Positions 43,606 through 53,405 are shown, numbered from the stretch's first letter. The stretch: DNA of 64,000 nt from Acinetobacter lwoffii (GCF_015602705.1 NZ_CP059081.1:629702-693701), one strand, 5' to 3'. Notes: generated by a model from the letters alone, not told the origin. Numbers and translations: made by a program.

Positions 43606-44319
43606 ATGAATCAATTCAAACCGGCCCTGATTTTAGGTGCCTTGATCGGCTTGGGAATGATTATTGCAGGATGGATTCTCGGCAATAGCGTGCTGAAAAT
43701 TAAACAGTATGAACGTATAGTTTCGGTCAAAGGCTTGTCGGAACGCGAAGTCAAAGCCGATGTGGCGGTATGGCCAATCCGCTTTAATGCCGGCAGTCAG
43801 GATCTGGCCGAGTTGTACGATACCATGCAAACCAATACCCAGGAAATTCAGACCTTCTTAAAAAATGAAGGATTTAGCGCGGAAGAGATTACCAGTGCTT
43901 CACCGAGTATCACCGATAAATACGCGCAGCAATATGGCGGGGATGCCAATGTCGCGCTACGTTACACCGCCAGCCAGACCATCACCGTCTATACCCACAA
44001 AATAGATGCAGTGCGTGCGGCACAAAGTCGTCTGGTGGCCTTGGGCAGAAAAGGCATTGCCTTTGCCGGAGATGATTCCGGACAAAGAACGGAATATTTA
44101 TTTACTAAGCTGAATGACATCAAGCCTGCGATGATTGAACAGGCCACCGAAAATGCGCGCAGTGTAGCGGAAAAATTTGCTGCAGATTCAAAAAGCAGTC
44201 TGGGCAAAATCAAGTCCGCCAATCAGGGGCTGTTTAGTATTGAAGATCGCGACAGCAATACGCCGTATTTGAAAAAAGTACGCGTGGTCTCGACGGTCGA
44301 TTATTATCTGGCAGATTAA
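43606..44319 (+). CDS. SIMPL (DUF541) domain protein
   Basis: A 237-residue protein with one N-terminal hydrophobic helix acting as signal-anchor (A-L-I-G-L-G-M-I-I-A-G-W-I-L-G), then a SIMPL domain with R-I-V-S-V-K-G-L-S-E-R-E-V-K-A-D and A-L-R-Y-T-A-S-Q-T-I-T-V-Y. It is probably periplasmic and membrane-tethered. SIMPL-domain proteins have been linked to oxidative stress and to signalling in other organisms, without a clear mechanism. A good AAGGAG element precedes the ATG. It may be co-transcribed with the pseudouridine synthase. Confidence 0.85.
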   Translation: MNQFKPALILGALIGLGMIIAGWILGNSVLKIKQYERIVSVKGLSEREVKADVAVWPIRFNAGSQDLAELYDTMQTNTQEIQTFLKNEGFSAEEITSASPSITDKYAQQYGGDANVALRYTASQTITVYTHKIDAVRAAQSRLVALGRKGIAFAGDDSGQRTEYLFTKLNDIKPAMIEQATENARSVAEKFAADSKSSLGKIKSANQGLFSIEDRDSNTPYLKKVRVVSTVDYYLAD

Positions 44320-44403
44320 GCTGAGCTGGTCAAGCACGGTAATTGACAGCCTAGAAGCCGCTTGTTATTTTGCGCGCATTGTTCCAGATGCTGTACCCTT
44401 AAA

Positions 44404-45069
44404 ATGCCCATCAATAACGACTTTGTCTATTGTCCACCGCAAGAACCGCTGCATATTGTTTATGAAGACGATGATCTGGTGGTGATTGAAAAGCCGGCCG
44501 GATTATTGTCAGTTCCAGGGCGTTTACCTGAGCATCATGACAGTGCCTATTTACGTGTGCTGGATAAATATCCGCAGGCCAAAATTACCCATCGTCTGGA
44601 TATGGCCACTTCAGGTATTTTGATGTTTGCCAAACACCGCGATGCAGAAGTGGCGGTGAGTAAAATGTTTCAGGCACGCACGGTACTTAAAAATTATGTC
44701 GCGCTGGTACAAGGCAAACTCGAAGGTGAGGGCAGCGTCGAAGTGCCTTTGATTACCGACTGGGAAAACCGTCCGCGTCAGATGGTGCATTTTGAACTGG
44801 GCAAGGCTGCCAAAACCCTGTATCAGGCATTAGAATATCTACCTCAGCAAGACATTAGTCGGGTGTTACTGACCCCCATTACCGGCCGTTCCCACCAGCT
44901 TCGCGTCCATATGCTGCATATTGGTCATCCCATTACTGGCGACAAAATTTATCATCCTGAACCCCAGCGCAGTCCTTTAAATCGTATGGCCTTGCATGCC
45001 AGTTATTTGGCTTTTATCCAGCCTTTGAGTGGTGTTGCGGTCGAAATTAAGGCAGCCATACCATTCTAA
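44404..45069 (+). CDS. rluA: RluA-type pseudouridine synthase
   Basis: The ATG at 44404 gives 221 residues, the size of RluA, and starts M-P-I-N-N-D-F-V-Y-C-P-P-Q-E-P-L; the ORF to 44362 is rejected. Motifs are V-I-E-K-P-A-G-L-L-S-V-P-G-R, the catalytic aspartate in H-R-L-D-M-A-T-S-G-I, and G-R-S-H-Q-L-R-V-H-M near the end. There is no S4 domain, as in RluA, which modifies 23S rRNA U746 and tRNA U32. Confidence 0.9.
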   Translation: MPINNDFVYCPPQEPLHIVYEDDDLVVIEKPAGLLSVPGRLPEHHDSAYLRVLDKYPQAKITHRLDMATSGILMFAKHRDAEVAVSKMFQARTVLKNYVALVQGKLEGEGSVEVPLITDWENRPRQMVHFELGKAAKTLYQALEYLPQQDISRVLLTPITGRSHQLRVHMLHIGHPITGDKIYHPEPQRSPLNRMALHASYLAFIQPLSGVAVEIKAAIPF

Positions 45070-45654
45070 TTTGATTCTGCTTGATAATCAGAGCCAACCT
45101 GACACATGCTTTTTAAGCTCATAAATATGATGAGGATCAAGCTCTTAAACTGGGCAATCCGAATAAAAAAGTGTGAGAATTTATTTCGATAACAGCGTGG
45201 AAATGAGTGGCTTTATAAGCATGTTCAAATGAAATTTTCTACTGATCCATTGCCTGATCGGCTGTTACTGCAGAATATAAATTTTAATGTTCGGTTTATC
45301 TCTTGACGATAAGCCCAGAGATTTTTTATTCTTTTATCTCCCGCTATAGGCCTGATGCCTTTATTTTTATGATTTTTTAACCTTCCTTTCATTATTTTTA
45401 AACTTTCAAATTATATCCTTTGATATAAAAAATATCGTAAGTTGTTTCAGAATGGATTTGTCTTGAGCTGGAAAGTAGTCAGTCATACATGACTTGCACA
45501 TAAAAATTTTGTAGAAAAATAAAATGAATGAATGACTTAGTATTGATCAACGGCTTTGATTATCTGGCCGAAGTGATGCAAAATTAATCATGACTTTATA
45601 ATAAATTTTTAATTTGATGATTTAGGGCGCTGCCCGGGGTTAAAGGAAAGAACG
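45070..45654. other. AT-rich intergenic region, nothing clear
   Basis: 585 bases with no supportable open frame on either strand. A TATAAT at 45597-45602 could be the -10 of the DUF4041-like gene. No RNA gene or repeat is recognised. Confidence 0.5.
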
Positions 45655-46587
45655 ATGCTCAGTATGGCTCTCTTCGTTCTCGCGAGTATTTTAATATGTG
45701 CATTGCTATGGAGCTTAAAGGTACAGGCTTCATTACGCAGCAATATCCAGTTTTTACAGGAAAACCTGGATCATTCCCGCAGCAAATTGGCAGATTATGA
45801 AACTCAAGTCGATGAATTGAATTATGAAATCACCCAATTGCGGGTACAAAATGGCAGTTTAAACATTGCCCTGAATAAATATAAAAAATATCAGGATATC
45901 TGGGATATCGAGCAATATATTATTAACCGGACTTTGCAGGCCGAAAACTTTGTTGAAGCGACCAAGCTGGATGCTTCGATCATGATCGATGATCTCAAAG
46001 CCTATATCGCAAGAGTAAAAGATTATCTTGCCCAGTTTCAGGCGCAAGCATTAATTGAAGTTGAACAGCAGGCTCGACAAAGTTTATAGGGCTATTATGA
46101 GCAAGCCAAACAACAGCATCGTTTGCAGGCAGTGCTAAGTGCTTTAGAGCATAAAATACAGGTCAAATGCTTCGGCTTGCAACTTTCTGAAACACAGGTT
46201 TTACAGCAGCTGATTGAGGGTTATAGCGAAACGGATGCGGTTCGGCATTTACGCAATGTCCGTGACAGAATTCAGCAGGCCATAGAAACACAGCAGGTTG
46301 CGAGCTGTAATTATGTCGACGACAATCGCCGTCGAAGTACTATTGAAATCCTTAGTCTGGCTTTCAACTGTAAGGCAGATTTATATCTCTCTCAATTAAG
46401 CACAGAAAATTTGGGCGAGATATTGCAGGCCTTAAAGGATGATTATGTCTTGCTGAATTATACCGGGCAGACACTGAGTCAGGCGATGATTCAAGAATCC
46501 TATCTTGATCTGCGTTTAGAAGAACTCAAGTTTGCTGCGCTGGTTTTGCAATTGGAACAGGATCATCTGCATCCACACATCGCGTAG
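45655..46587 (+). pseudogene. DUF4041-like protein gene interrupted by an in-frame amber codon
   Basis: Two open frames in the same frame (45655-46089 and 46123-46587) are separated only by the TAG at 46087-46089; read through, they code for 310 residues. The first part has an N-terminal membrane helix (S-M-A-L-F-V-L-A-S-I-L-I-C-A-L-L-W) and a long coiled coil. The second matches DUF4041: L-Q-Q-L-I-E-G-Y-S...A-V-R-H-L-R-N-V-R, S-C-N-Y-V-D-D-N-R-R-R-S-T-I and Y-L-D-L-R-L-E-E-L-K-F-A. DUF4041 is normally followed by a T5orf172 (GIY-YIG-like) domain, which is missing. An AAGGAAAG element precedes the ATG. Read either as a fresh pseudogene or as a truncated short product. Confidence 0.75.
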
Positions 46588-46848
46588 ATCATGACATTCA
46601 TAGGTCTAGAAGATTTTTACCAGAGTATTCTGAATGCCATAAGTTGGTTTAAATCCTGATATTTTTCAGGATTTTTGGCCTTGAGGAATCTTGACTATAT
46701 TGATCCTCTTACTTATTTTTATATTTATAAAAATCATATGTTTATTTATGGTTAAAAGATAATATTTTTTGTCTGTATCTCGATAATTGTACAAAAATCA
46801 GCTAATCTTAAATGCAGAATAAAACAGCATCATAATAAGGATACTTCT

Positions 46849-47238
46849 ATGTCACGTGATTACAATCAATTCCCGGACGATGAAAATGGCAATGTACTGT
46901 GGCAAATGCATCAGGATGGCGACGACTTGCAAGAGGCACATGAAATTGAATTTTCGATTGCCTTTGCGGATGAAGCGCAGGCGGATCGTTGTGCCTTGCA
47001 TCTATTAAAAGAAGAGCAAAAAATCAGCCTGTTTCAGGACGAAGAAAGCGATACCCTGGAATGGATCATCACGATTTATGTGTATATGGAACCTGCTTAC
47101 GAAGATATCGTGGATCTGGAACAATGGTTCAGCAAAATCGCGGCACAATTTCAGGGTGAATATGATGGTTGGGGTTGCATGGCCTATGTCTATGATGATG
47201 AGTTGGATGACGAAGAGGGCAGCCTGCGTAGTAGCTGA
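46849..47238 (+). CDS. rraB: RNase E inhibitor RraB-like protein
   Basis: A 129-residue acidic protein starting M-S-R-D-Y-N-Q-F-P-D-D-E-N-G-N-V-L-W, the RraB opening, and with E-I-E-F-S-I-A-F, L-E-W-I-I-T-I-Y and Y-D-G-W-G-C-M-A-Y-V in the family order. RraB binds RNase E and changes which mRNAs it cuts. It has an AAGGA element, and its own terminator after the stop, so it is a single unit. Confidence 0.85.
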   Translation: MSRDYNQFPDDENGNVLWQMHQDGDDLQEAHEIEFSIAFADEAQADRCALHLLKEEQKISLFQDEESDTLEWIITIYVYMEPAYEDIVDLEQWFSKIAAQFQGEYDGWGCMAYVYDDELDDEEGSLRSS

Positions 47239-47270
47239 GCATGCTTGTATTTAAATGATTTAAAGTAAGA

Positions 47271-47294
47271 AACCCGGTGCTGCCGGGTTTTTTT
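47271..47294 (+). terminator. rraB terminator
   Basis: Stem AACCCGG/CCGGGTT with a 5-nt loop and T run. Confidence 0.9.
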
Positions 47295-47481
47295 ATTGCT
47301 CTATTTAATCGTTATATGAAGATTTGAGCTTGAGTATAGATACATACTCATTATATATAGCCAGCTCAAAACTGGATAAAATAACTCAGATGAGTACTTA
47401 ACTCAGGCTGATAATTTAGCCACAACAAATGCAGGGAATATCCTGCAATAAAAAAATAATAACAACAAAGGACAAGAAAAA

Positions 47482-47928
47482 ATGAGTTACACCTTAAAAA
47501 TGCATCGTGTGTTCAGCGCACCACCGGAGCGGGTGTATCGTGCCTTTGTGCATCCGGATGCACTGGCCAAATGGCTGGCACCACATGGCTTTATTGCCAA
47601 AGTAGAACATGCGGAAGTCAAACCCGGCGGCAGCTATAAAACCACCTTTACCAATTTTTCTACCGGAACCCAGCATCATTTTCATGGCATTTATCATGAG
47701 GTCATTCCCAATCAGCTGCTGCGCTATACCGATCAGTTTTCTACCCCCGACTTGCAGGGTGAAATAGAGGTGACGATCATCTTTGAAAAAGTGTCAATCG
47801 GTACCGGTTTGCATATTATTCAGGTAGGTTATCCGGATGTGGTGCCGCCGGCGGTGTGTCATTTGAGCTGGCAGGAATCACTGCAACTCCTGTCTTTGCT
47901 GGTTAATCCGCAGATTTCAGACAATTAA
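47482..47928 (+). CDS. SRPBCC / AHSA1 family protein
   Basis: A 148-residue START-like domain: H-R-V-F-S-A-P-P-E-R-V-Y-R-A-F near the start, W-L-A-P-H-G-F, P-G-G-S-Y near 52, and a final W-Q-E-S-L-Q-L-L-S-L-L helix. The family binds small hydrophobic ligands or acts as Hsp90-activator-like protein; no ligand is evident. It has an AAGGA element before the ATG. No linked regulator (ArsR type) is seen. Confidence 0.85.
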   Translation: MSYTLKMHRVFSAPPERVYRAFVHPDALAKWLAPHGFIAKVEHAEVKPGGSYKTTFTNFSTGTQHHFHGIYHEVIPNQLLRYTDQFSTPDLQGEIEVTIIFEKVSIGTGLHIIQVGYPDVVPPAVCHLSWQESLQLLSLLVNPQISDN

Positions 47929-48051
47929 TTCCTTGGATCTCCTGTGTTGGTTTCATCCCAATGTCCTCTCCATCAGCGCGCCTGACAAAGATGCTATACT
48001 GTGAGCTTATTTGTTTCATTTATTTAATTTTTCTCTTTTTTCGAGGTTCTT

Positions 48052-48390
48052 ATGGGTCTGCCAAACTGTCCAAAATGTCAATCTGAATATACCTATGCAG
48101 ATGGTGATCTACTGATCTGTCCTGAATGCGCACACGAGTGGAAAGAAGGTGAAGTCACTGAAGAACAAGTGATCATTAAGGATGCCAATGGCAATGTGCT
48201 GGCAGATGGTGATAGTGTAACGGTGATTAAAGACCTGAAAATCAAAGGTTCATCTTCAGTGGTGAAAGTAGGTACCAAAGTCAAAAGTATCCGCTTGCTG
48301 CCTGATGCTGCAGATGGGCATGATATCGATTGTAAAATCGAGGGGATCGGCCCGATGAAACTGAAATCCGAATATGTCAAGAAAGCCTAA
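48052..48390 (+). CDS. yjdM: Zinc-ribbon protein YjdM (PhnA-type)
   Basis: A 112-residue protein with two cysteine pairs at the N-terminus, C-P-K-C-Q and C-P-E-C-A-H-E-W, then a beta-rich domain with [25 protein letters not shown] and ending [12 protein letters not shown]. It matches YjdM (formerly PhnA), which is not part of the phosphonate pathway. The function is unknown. Confidence 0.92.
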   Translation: MGLPNCPKCQSEYTYADGDLLICPECAHEWKEGEVTEEQVIIKDANGNVLADGDSVTVIKDLKIKGSSSVVKVGTKVKSIRLLPDAADGHDIDCKIEGIGPMKLKSEYVKKA

Positions 48391-48418
48391 ATTTAGCCCT
48401 AGACTAAAATTCTGAAGA

Positions 48419-48452
48419 GAGAATAATACGGTTGATTAATCGTATTATTCTC
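48419..48452 (+). terminator. Inverted repeat after yjdM
   Basis: Perfect 12-bp arms GAGAATAATACG/CGTATTATTCTC with a 10-nt loop but no T run, so terminator, operator or mRNA 3'-end element. Confidence 0.45.
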
Positions 48453-48526
48453 ATTAATGCTGAAATTCTGGGCTGATCATTTTTCTACCGCCCTAGTCCT
48501 CACATTTTCGATCCGAGATCCCTTTA

Positions 48527-48889
48527 ATGCCGCACCTGCATCTGGAATATTCTGACAATCTGCAACATATCGAGATCAAACCCTTATTGGTCGCGATCCA
48601 TCAGGCACTTTTTAACGCCGGCCATGTCACTGATCCCAATGATTTAAAAAGTCGTGCGATTATGCAGCATGCGTATGTGATTGGACTAAATGTGGTTAAA
48701 GATCAGGCCTATGTGCATGCCAAAGTTTCACTGTTGAGTGGGCGCAGTGTCGAAGTTCGTCAGGCAATTTCCGAATTGGTGCTCGATGTCATGCAGCAAT
48801 ATATTGCGCCACAACCTGAATTAAAAATACAGCTTTGTGTCGAAATCATTGAAATGCCAAAGCAGACTTATCGTAAAGCTGTTATCTGA
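48527..48889 (+). CDS. 5-Carboxymethyl-2-hydroxymuconate delta-isomerase (HpaF-like)
   Basis: A 120-residue member of the tautomerase superfamily. After Met it begins P-H-L-H-L-E-Y-S-D-N, giving the catalytic N-terminal proline, followed by S-R-A-I...Y-V-I-G and S-L-L-S-G-R-S-V-E-V-R. It would isomerise an unsaturated acid in homoprotocatechuate breakdown. No other hpa gene is in the window, so it may serve another acid. Confidence 0.88.
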   Translation: MPHLHLEYSDNLQHIEIKPLLVAIHQALFNAGHVTDPNDLKSRAIMQHAYVIGLNVVKDQAYVHAKVSLLSGRSVEVRQAISELVLDVMQQYIAPQPELKIQLCVEIIEMPKQTYRKAVI

Positions 48890-49318
48890 ATGATGGCTTT
48901 TATTTGCTGAGATGACATGGATCAAATGCCTTGAAACTTTATCAATGCCATACGAAATTTATAAACAGATCGACTTGGTCTGTAACAGCTCGCTATTTTA
49001 TTCAGATCTAAAATTATTTCTATTTTTAAATGACGCTTTATGTCATTTACAGGCATGCGATAAAAGTTCTAAAGTAACTTTTAATCGCTGCTGATTTTTG
49101 AATCATCCAATCTAGAAACAGCATATTCATCCTGATTAAAATAAAAATACTTTAAAAAATAATCTTCAGGTGAGCTGTATCCAATCCGGCAGTGGGAAGA
49201 GCAAAGCGAGAATAACGCTTTAGCATAGGCAAAATAATAAGAACAAAAAGATCAGAAATCCGGTCGGTTAATTGAATCCCAGATTTCAGGTCTGACTTGT
49301 CCGGTTGAAGGAAATTTT
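48890..49318. other. Intergenic region without a supported gene
   Basis: The only open frame (60 codons, 48912-49094) has no ribosome-binding site, a rare-looking composition and no family; I treat it as chance. No RNA gene seen. Confidence 0.5.
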
Positions 49319-49759
49319 ATGCAGGTTTTTGGGGATGAAAAATTGGCTCAGGAAGTCATGGCATTTCTTCAGGAGTGGGATAATGCCGTAGCCAGACTTG
49401 AAATTCAGGATATTGTTCAATTATGCCGACCCGATATCCGTCTGGTCGATGTCAGTATGGAAGTGAAAGGTGTCGAAGCCTATCAGGCACTCTGGCAGCA
49501 ATATCGGGCATTTATACCGGAAGGCATACGCATCGAACGCCAAGACCTTAATATTCATGTCACTTCTGATCTGGCTGTAGTCGATGGTTATGTACGGGTG
49601 AGTTATGCGGTGATTGAACCGATTTTCCAGCTGGGCTGGTGTCGGGTCAGCATGTGCCTGAGCAAGCAGCAGGGCAAATGGCAATTGCTGCATCAACATA
49701 CTTCAGTCCCTGTGCAACTCGAAACCCGGAAAATGCGCCGGATCAAAAGCGTGAGTTAA
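49319..49759 (+). CDS. NTF2-like / SnoaL-type protein
   Basis: A 146-residue protein of the NTF2-like fold: an N-terminal helix with E-W-D-N-A-V-A-R-L-E, then L-C-R-P-D-I-R-L-V-D-V-S, V-K-G-V-E-A-Y-Q-A-L-W and D-L-A-V-V-D-G-Y, ending with K-W-Q-L-L-H-Q-H-T-S-V-P. This is the DUF4440/YybH-like arrangement. Such domains bind small molecules or act as isomerase-like enzymes; no activity can be named. A GAAGG element is just before the ATG. Confidence 0.8.
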   Translation: MQVFGDEKLAQEVMAFLQEWDNAVARLEIQDIVQLCRPDIRLVDVSMEVKGVEAYQALWQQYRAFIPEGIRIERQDLNIHVTSDLAVVDGYVRVSYAVIEPIFQLGWCRVSMCLSKQQGKWQLLHQHTSVPVQLETRKMRRIKSVS

Positions 49760-49880
49760 TCTATTTACCTGAAAAGATTTAAGTGAAATATCTTTGCAAA
49801 TGATTACAGGAATACCTTTGTAACAAAAATATAGAAAGTCCTAAATTATGTTGAAGGAATAATATTTTAGGACTTTTCAG

Positions 49881-52319
49881 GTGGATAACAACAAGAACAG
49901 TCAAGTAAAACCAAGACAGGCCAACCTGCAACAACAGACTGAAGTATTGATGCCGGATCAGTCCGAGCGGCAGCGCACCCAACATGCACTCAGAATGATG
50001 GCAGGCTTTGTAATTGCTGCTGTCGTCATGACGGCGTTGTATTTTGGCCGTGATATTTTTATTCCGCTGGCTTTGGCCATTCTGCTGGCATTTTTACTTT
50101 CTCCTCTGGTTTCCCGTTTAAAGCGCTGGGGCTGTCCCCAATGGGCGGCGATTGGCCTGGTCATGTGCCTGACCTTGTCATTTCTGGGCGGCACTGCAAC
50201 TTATCTGGGGGTGCAGCTTGGCAAGCTGAGTCAGGAACTGCCGCAATATCAGGACACCATCCAGCAAAAACTGAAAATGCTCGAAAATTATCGTCAGGGA
50301 CCGAGTATGTGGGACGGTGCGATCCAGACCTTTGACACGGTAGAAAATTCGATAGACACCCAAGAACAGGAAACAGAAGACCCGAATGTGCAGAATGTCA
50401 AAGTCGTGGGCCTAGAGCCAACGAGTGAAGAGGCTGCGCTAGACTGGTTGAATAAAATCCTGAATCCGTTGGCGATTATCGGGATTGTGTTCCTGTTTAT
50501 GGTATTGATTTTATTCAATGGCAAAGACCTGCATGACCGCTTTCTAAAACTCTTGGGCGGTAATCTGAATATCGGCACCGATGCGCTGGATGATGCCGGC
50601 AAAAGTATCGGGACCTATTTGCGCATGCAGCTGCTGGTCAATGTCACTTATGGTATTCCCATGGCGATTGGGCTGTTATTGATTGGCGTGCCAGCAGCGA
50701 TCATGTGGGGGCTGGTCGCGGTGGTTATGCGTTTTGTACCCTATGTTGGCCCGATCGTTTCAGCTATTTTCCCGATTACACTGGCTTTCGCCGTTGATCC
50801 GGGCTGGGACATGGTGCTCTGGACTGTGGCCTTGATACTGGTGCTGGAACTCATCAGCAATAACGTGATTGAACCTTGGCTGTATGGGGAAAGTACCGGT
50901 CTGTCTACTTTGGCAATTATTCTGGCTGCTACGTTCTGGACCACCCTCTGGGGACCGGTAGGGCTGATCTTGTCGACGCCTTTGACTGCCTGCCTGCTGG
51001 TTTTGTCCAATTATGTACCGGCACTGGGTTTTGTCAAAACCTTACTTGGCAGTACGCCAGTATTGTCACCCTCCGAACGCTTTTACCAACGACTGGTGGC
51101 TGATGAAGTCAATGATGCAATGCAGGTAGCCAATGATTACATCTGTGCGCAATTACCGAAAAAGCCCAGTGCAGAGGAGGTAGCTCGTCGTGTCCAAATG
51201 TTCTATGGCGAAGTGGCCATTCCAGCCATTCGGATTTATTCTCAAGGACATGATACCGATGTCACTGCCGAACACCGGTTGCGTCTTTATCAGGGCTTGC
51301 AGTTCTTTAATCATGCATTTCAAAAAGCCTATCCGAGTAAGATGAGTGCCGAGCAGCCCGAAGTTTATTGTGTTGGTGCGCGTTGGGAAATTGACACCCA
51401 GATTTCTGCCATGTTGGCGCATGCCCTAAATCTCAAAAATATTGCTGCCCGAAATGATCTGGATGTGCTGATTCAATCGAGTGAATCAGGAAAGGGTATT
51501 GTATTACCAGCTTCGCTCAAGATTTTATGTGTGTCTATTTTTCATCATGCGCCTGCGGCACAGATTCGGTTGCTGAAATATAGACTGGCGCAGCAATATC
51601 CTGAGCTGAAAATCATTTTTGCGACTTGGAGTGTGATGCAGCTGGAGCTTCTGGATGAACTGCAACAACGTTTTGAGCTGCAGGCACTGGTCAATAATGT
51701 CGATGATCTGATTCTGACTATCGAAACTTATACCTTGAATGAAGGCGAAAGCTGGTTTGAGAATCTGGAGATCAAGAATGAAAAAGAACGGCAGCAGGCT
51801 TTAAATGAATTGGGGTTATTGGATCATCGTCATCAGACCCTTTATAAACAATATATTGAAGAAGCCCGTCAAGCCTTTGACGTTGATTACGCACAAATTT
51901 CCTGGCTGAATCAGCATGAAATGTATATTCCAATCAGTCCTTTTACTCAGGAGCCTGTTGCAACCCGACAAATGTGCAAGGATTCAGTCTGCACCCATTT
52001 GCTCTATCAGAATGAGCCTTTGGTGATAGAAGACTTGCAGCGTGACCCGCGCTTTCCACATCTGTCAGAATTAAGACAGCATCATATCCGTTTCTATGCT
52101 GGTGTGCCTTTAAAAGATAAAAATGGAATTGCGCTTGGGAGTCTATGTCTGCTGGATAAACAACCGAGACAGATGCAGGCCGAAGATATGATTCTACTTA
52201 AGGCTTTGGCGCAGGATTTAATGGCGACTTTGAGCAATGAGCGCAAGAAAAAAGATAAACAGAAGCAGATTGAGCAGATGCAGCCAGCCACCTCGGCAAG
52301 CATTTTAAATAAGGACTAG
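49881..52319 (+). CDS. AI-2E (PerM) family permease fused to a C-terminal GAF domain
   Basis: A GTG start gives 812 residues. Residues ~38-390 are an AI-2E/PerM permease with the typical opening F-I-P-L-A-L-A-I-L-L-A-F-L-L-S-P-L, a coiled periplasmic or cytoplasmic segment, and later helices including G-L-S-T-L-A-I-I-L-A-A-T-F-W and G-P-V-G-L-I-L-S-T-P-L-T. Residues ~395-650 are a soluble linker of unknown fold (A-H-A-L-N-L-K-N-I-A-A-R around 510). A GAF domain follows at about 665-790 (V-C-T-H-L-L-Y-Q-N-E-P-L-V-I-E-D, P-L-K-D-K-N-G-I-A-L-G-S-L-C-L-L). The GAF domain suggests that a small cytoplasmic ligand controls the permease. The DUF1176 gene follows with no gap. Confidence 0.88.
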   Translation: MDNNKNSQVKPRQANLQQQTEVLMPDQSERQRTQHALRMMAGFVIAAVVMTALYFGRDIFIPLALAILLAFLLSPLVSRLKRWGCPQWAAIGLVMCLTLSFLGGTATYLGVQLGKLSQELPQYQDTIQQKLKMLENYRQGPSMWDGAIQTFDTVENSIDTQEQETEDPNVQNVKVVGLEPTSEEAALDWLNKILNPLAIIGIVFLFMVLILFNGKDLHDRFLKLLGGNLNIGTDALDDAGKSIGTYLRMQLLVNVTYGIPMAIGLLLIGVPAAIMWGLVAVVMRFVPYVGPIVSAIFPITLAFAVDPGWDMVLWTVALILVLELISNNVIEPWLYGESTGLSTLAIILAATFWTTLWGPVGLILSTPLTACLLVLSNYVPALGFVKTLLGSTPVLSPSERFYQRLVADEVNDAMQVANDYICAQLPKKPSAEEVARRVQMFYGEVAIPAIRIYSQGHDTDVTAEHRLRLYQGLQFFNHAFQKAYPSKMSAEQPEVYCVGARWEIDTQISAMLAHALNLKNIAARNDLDVLIQSSESGKGIVLPASLKILCVSIFHHAPAAQIRLLKYRLAQQYPELKIIFATWSVMQLELLDELQQRFELQALVNNVDDLILTIETYTLNEGESWFENLEIKNEKERQQALNELGLLDHRHQTLYKQYIEEARQAFDVDYAQISWLNQHEMYIPISPFTQEPVATRQMCKDSVCTHLLYQNEPLVIEDLQRDPRFPHLSELRQHHIRFYAGVPLKDKNGIALGSLCLLDKQPRQMQAEDMILLKALAQDLMATLSNERKKKDKQKQIEQMQPATSASILNKD

Positions 52320-53381
52320 ATGATGAAACAAAAATGGATCTACAGCATCAAAATTATGAGTATCATATTTAGTCTAGCCAGTATTAGCTCATTAAGTCTA
52401 GCGGCCATGCAGGACCTACATTTTTTACATAAAGACTGGGAAATTGCCTGTGATAATACCGGCACCTGCCGCGCTGCCGGTTATCAATCGGATCAAGATA
52501 TTGATCAGCCGGTTTCGGTGCTACTAGAGCGTGCTGCGGGTGCAAACAGTAGTATCAAAGCCCAAGTCCAGATTTTACCCTTAGCTGCTGCCACACCTAC
52601 ACGACAGCTTCAGCTACAAATTGCCAGCACACCTTATGGTGTGATTGGTCTGAATCGGGAGGGAATAGGGCAACTCAGTACTGATCAAACGCGAGCCTTG
52701 CTAAAAGCTGTACAGGGAACAGCTCCGGTTGTATTTAAGAATACGCAATCACGCTGGAACCTGTCGACTTCCGGTGCCAGTGCCGTTTTACTCAAGATGG
52801 ATGAATTTCAGCGTCGACTTTCTACGCCCTCAGCCTTGATCAGGCCGGGGAAAAAATCCAATCAGGCGGTGCTCAAAGCTGCAGCGATACCGAAAATTCA
52901 GATACCAAAATATCAGTCAGGCAAAGTCACTCAAGCAAAACTGAATACGGCAACAAGTCAGCAGATGATTCGAAAACTGCAAGCCACCACCAAGGAAGAT
53001 CAATGTGATTTGCTGTTTAGCCAGCGTTTTCTGGATGATGATGTTATGACCATTTATCCCATTAATGCCCAGAATCAACTGATTCAGATTCCATGCTGGC
53101 GTGGGGCTTATAATATGGGTAGTGGCTTCTGGCTGATGGATCGAAACAAGCAATTTAAACAGTTGGTGACGACCTCGGGAGAAACATTTAACCAAGGCCA
53201 GATATTTTCCGGGCATAAAGTGCGTGGTTTGGGCGATTGTCTGAGTCAGAACGAATGGGCCTGGAATGGCAAGAAATTTGTCAAAAGCTTCAGTGGTCTG
53301 ACCGTACAATGCAAAGGCTTCGCCGGTGGTGCTTGGAATTTACCGACCTATGTAAGCAAAATCATTTATCAGGCCAAATAG
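52320..53381 (+). CDS. DUF1176 family exported protein
   Basis: A 353-residue protein with an N-terminal signal peptide, cleaved before A-A-M-Q-D-L. The conserved DUF1176 opening W-E-I-A-C-D-N-T-G-T-C-R-A-A-G-Y is clear and the last ~100 residues contain L-I-Q-I-P-C-W-R-G-A-Y-N and C-L-S-Q-N-E-W-A-W, with paired cysteines. It is periplasmic or outer-membrane associated; the function is unknown. The ATG abuts the stop codon of the permease gene, so they form an operon; a GGACTAG element is just before it. Confidence 0.85.
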   Translation: MMKQKWIYSIKIMSIIFSLASISSLSLAAMQDLHFLHKDWEIACDNTGTCRAAGYQSDQDIDQPVSVLLERAAGANSSIKAQVQILPLAAATPTRQLQLQIASTPYGVIGLNREGIGQLSTDQTRALLKAVQGTAPVVFKNTQSRWNLSTSGASAVLLKMDEFQRRLSTPSALIRPGKKSNQAVLKAAAIPKIQIPKYQSGKVTQAKLNTATSQQMIRKLQATTKEDQCDLLFSQRFLDDDVMTIYPINAQNQLIQIPCWRGAYNMGSGFWLMDRNKQFKQLVTTSGETFNQGQIFSGHKVRGLGDCLSQNEWAWNGKKFVKSFSGLTVQCKGFAGGAWNLPTYVSKIIYQAK

Positions 53382-53405
53382 TATTGTTTAAAAAATAGCA
53401 GTGAT

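Noticed and set aside
48912..49094. 60-codon open frame on the plus strand
   Set aside because: No ribosome-binding site, no terminator and no recognisable sequence; composition like the non-coding surroundings.
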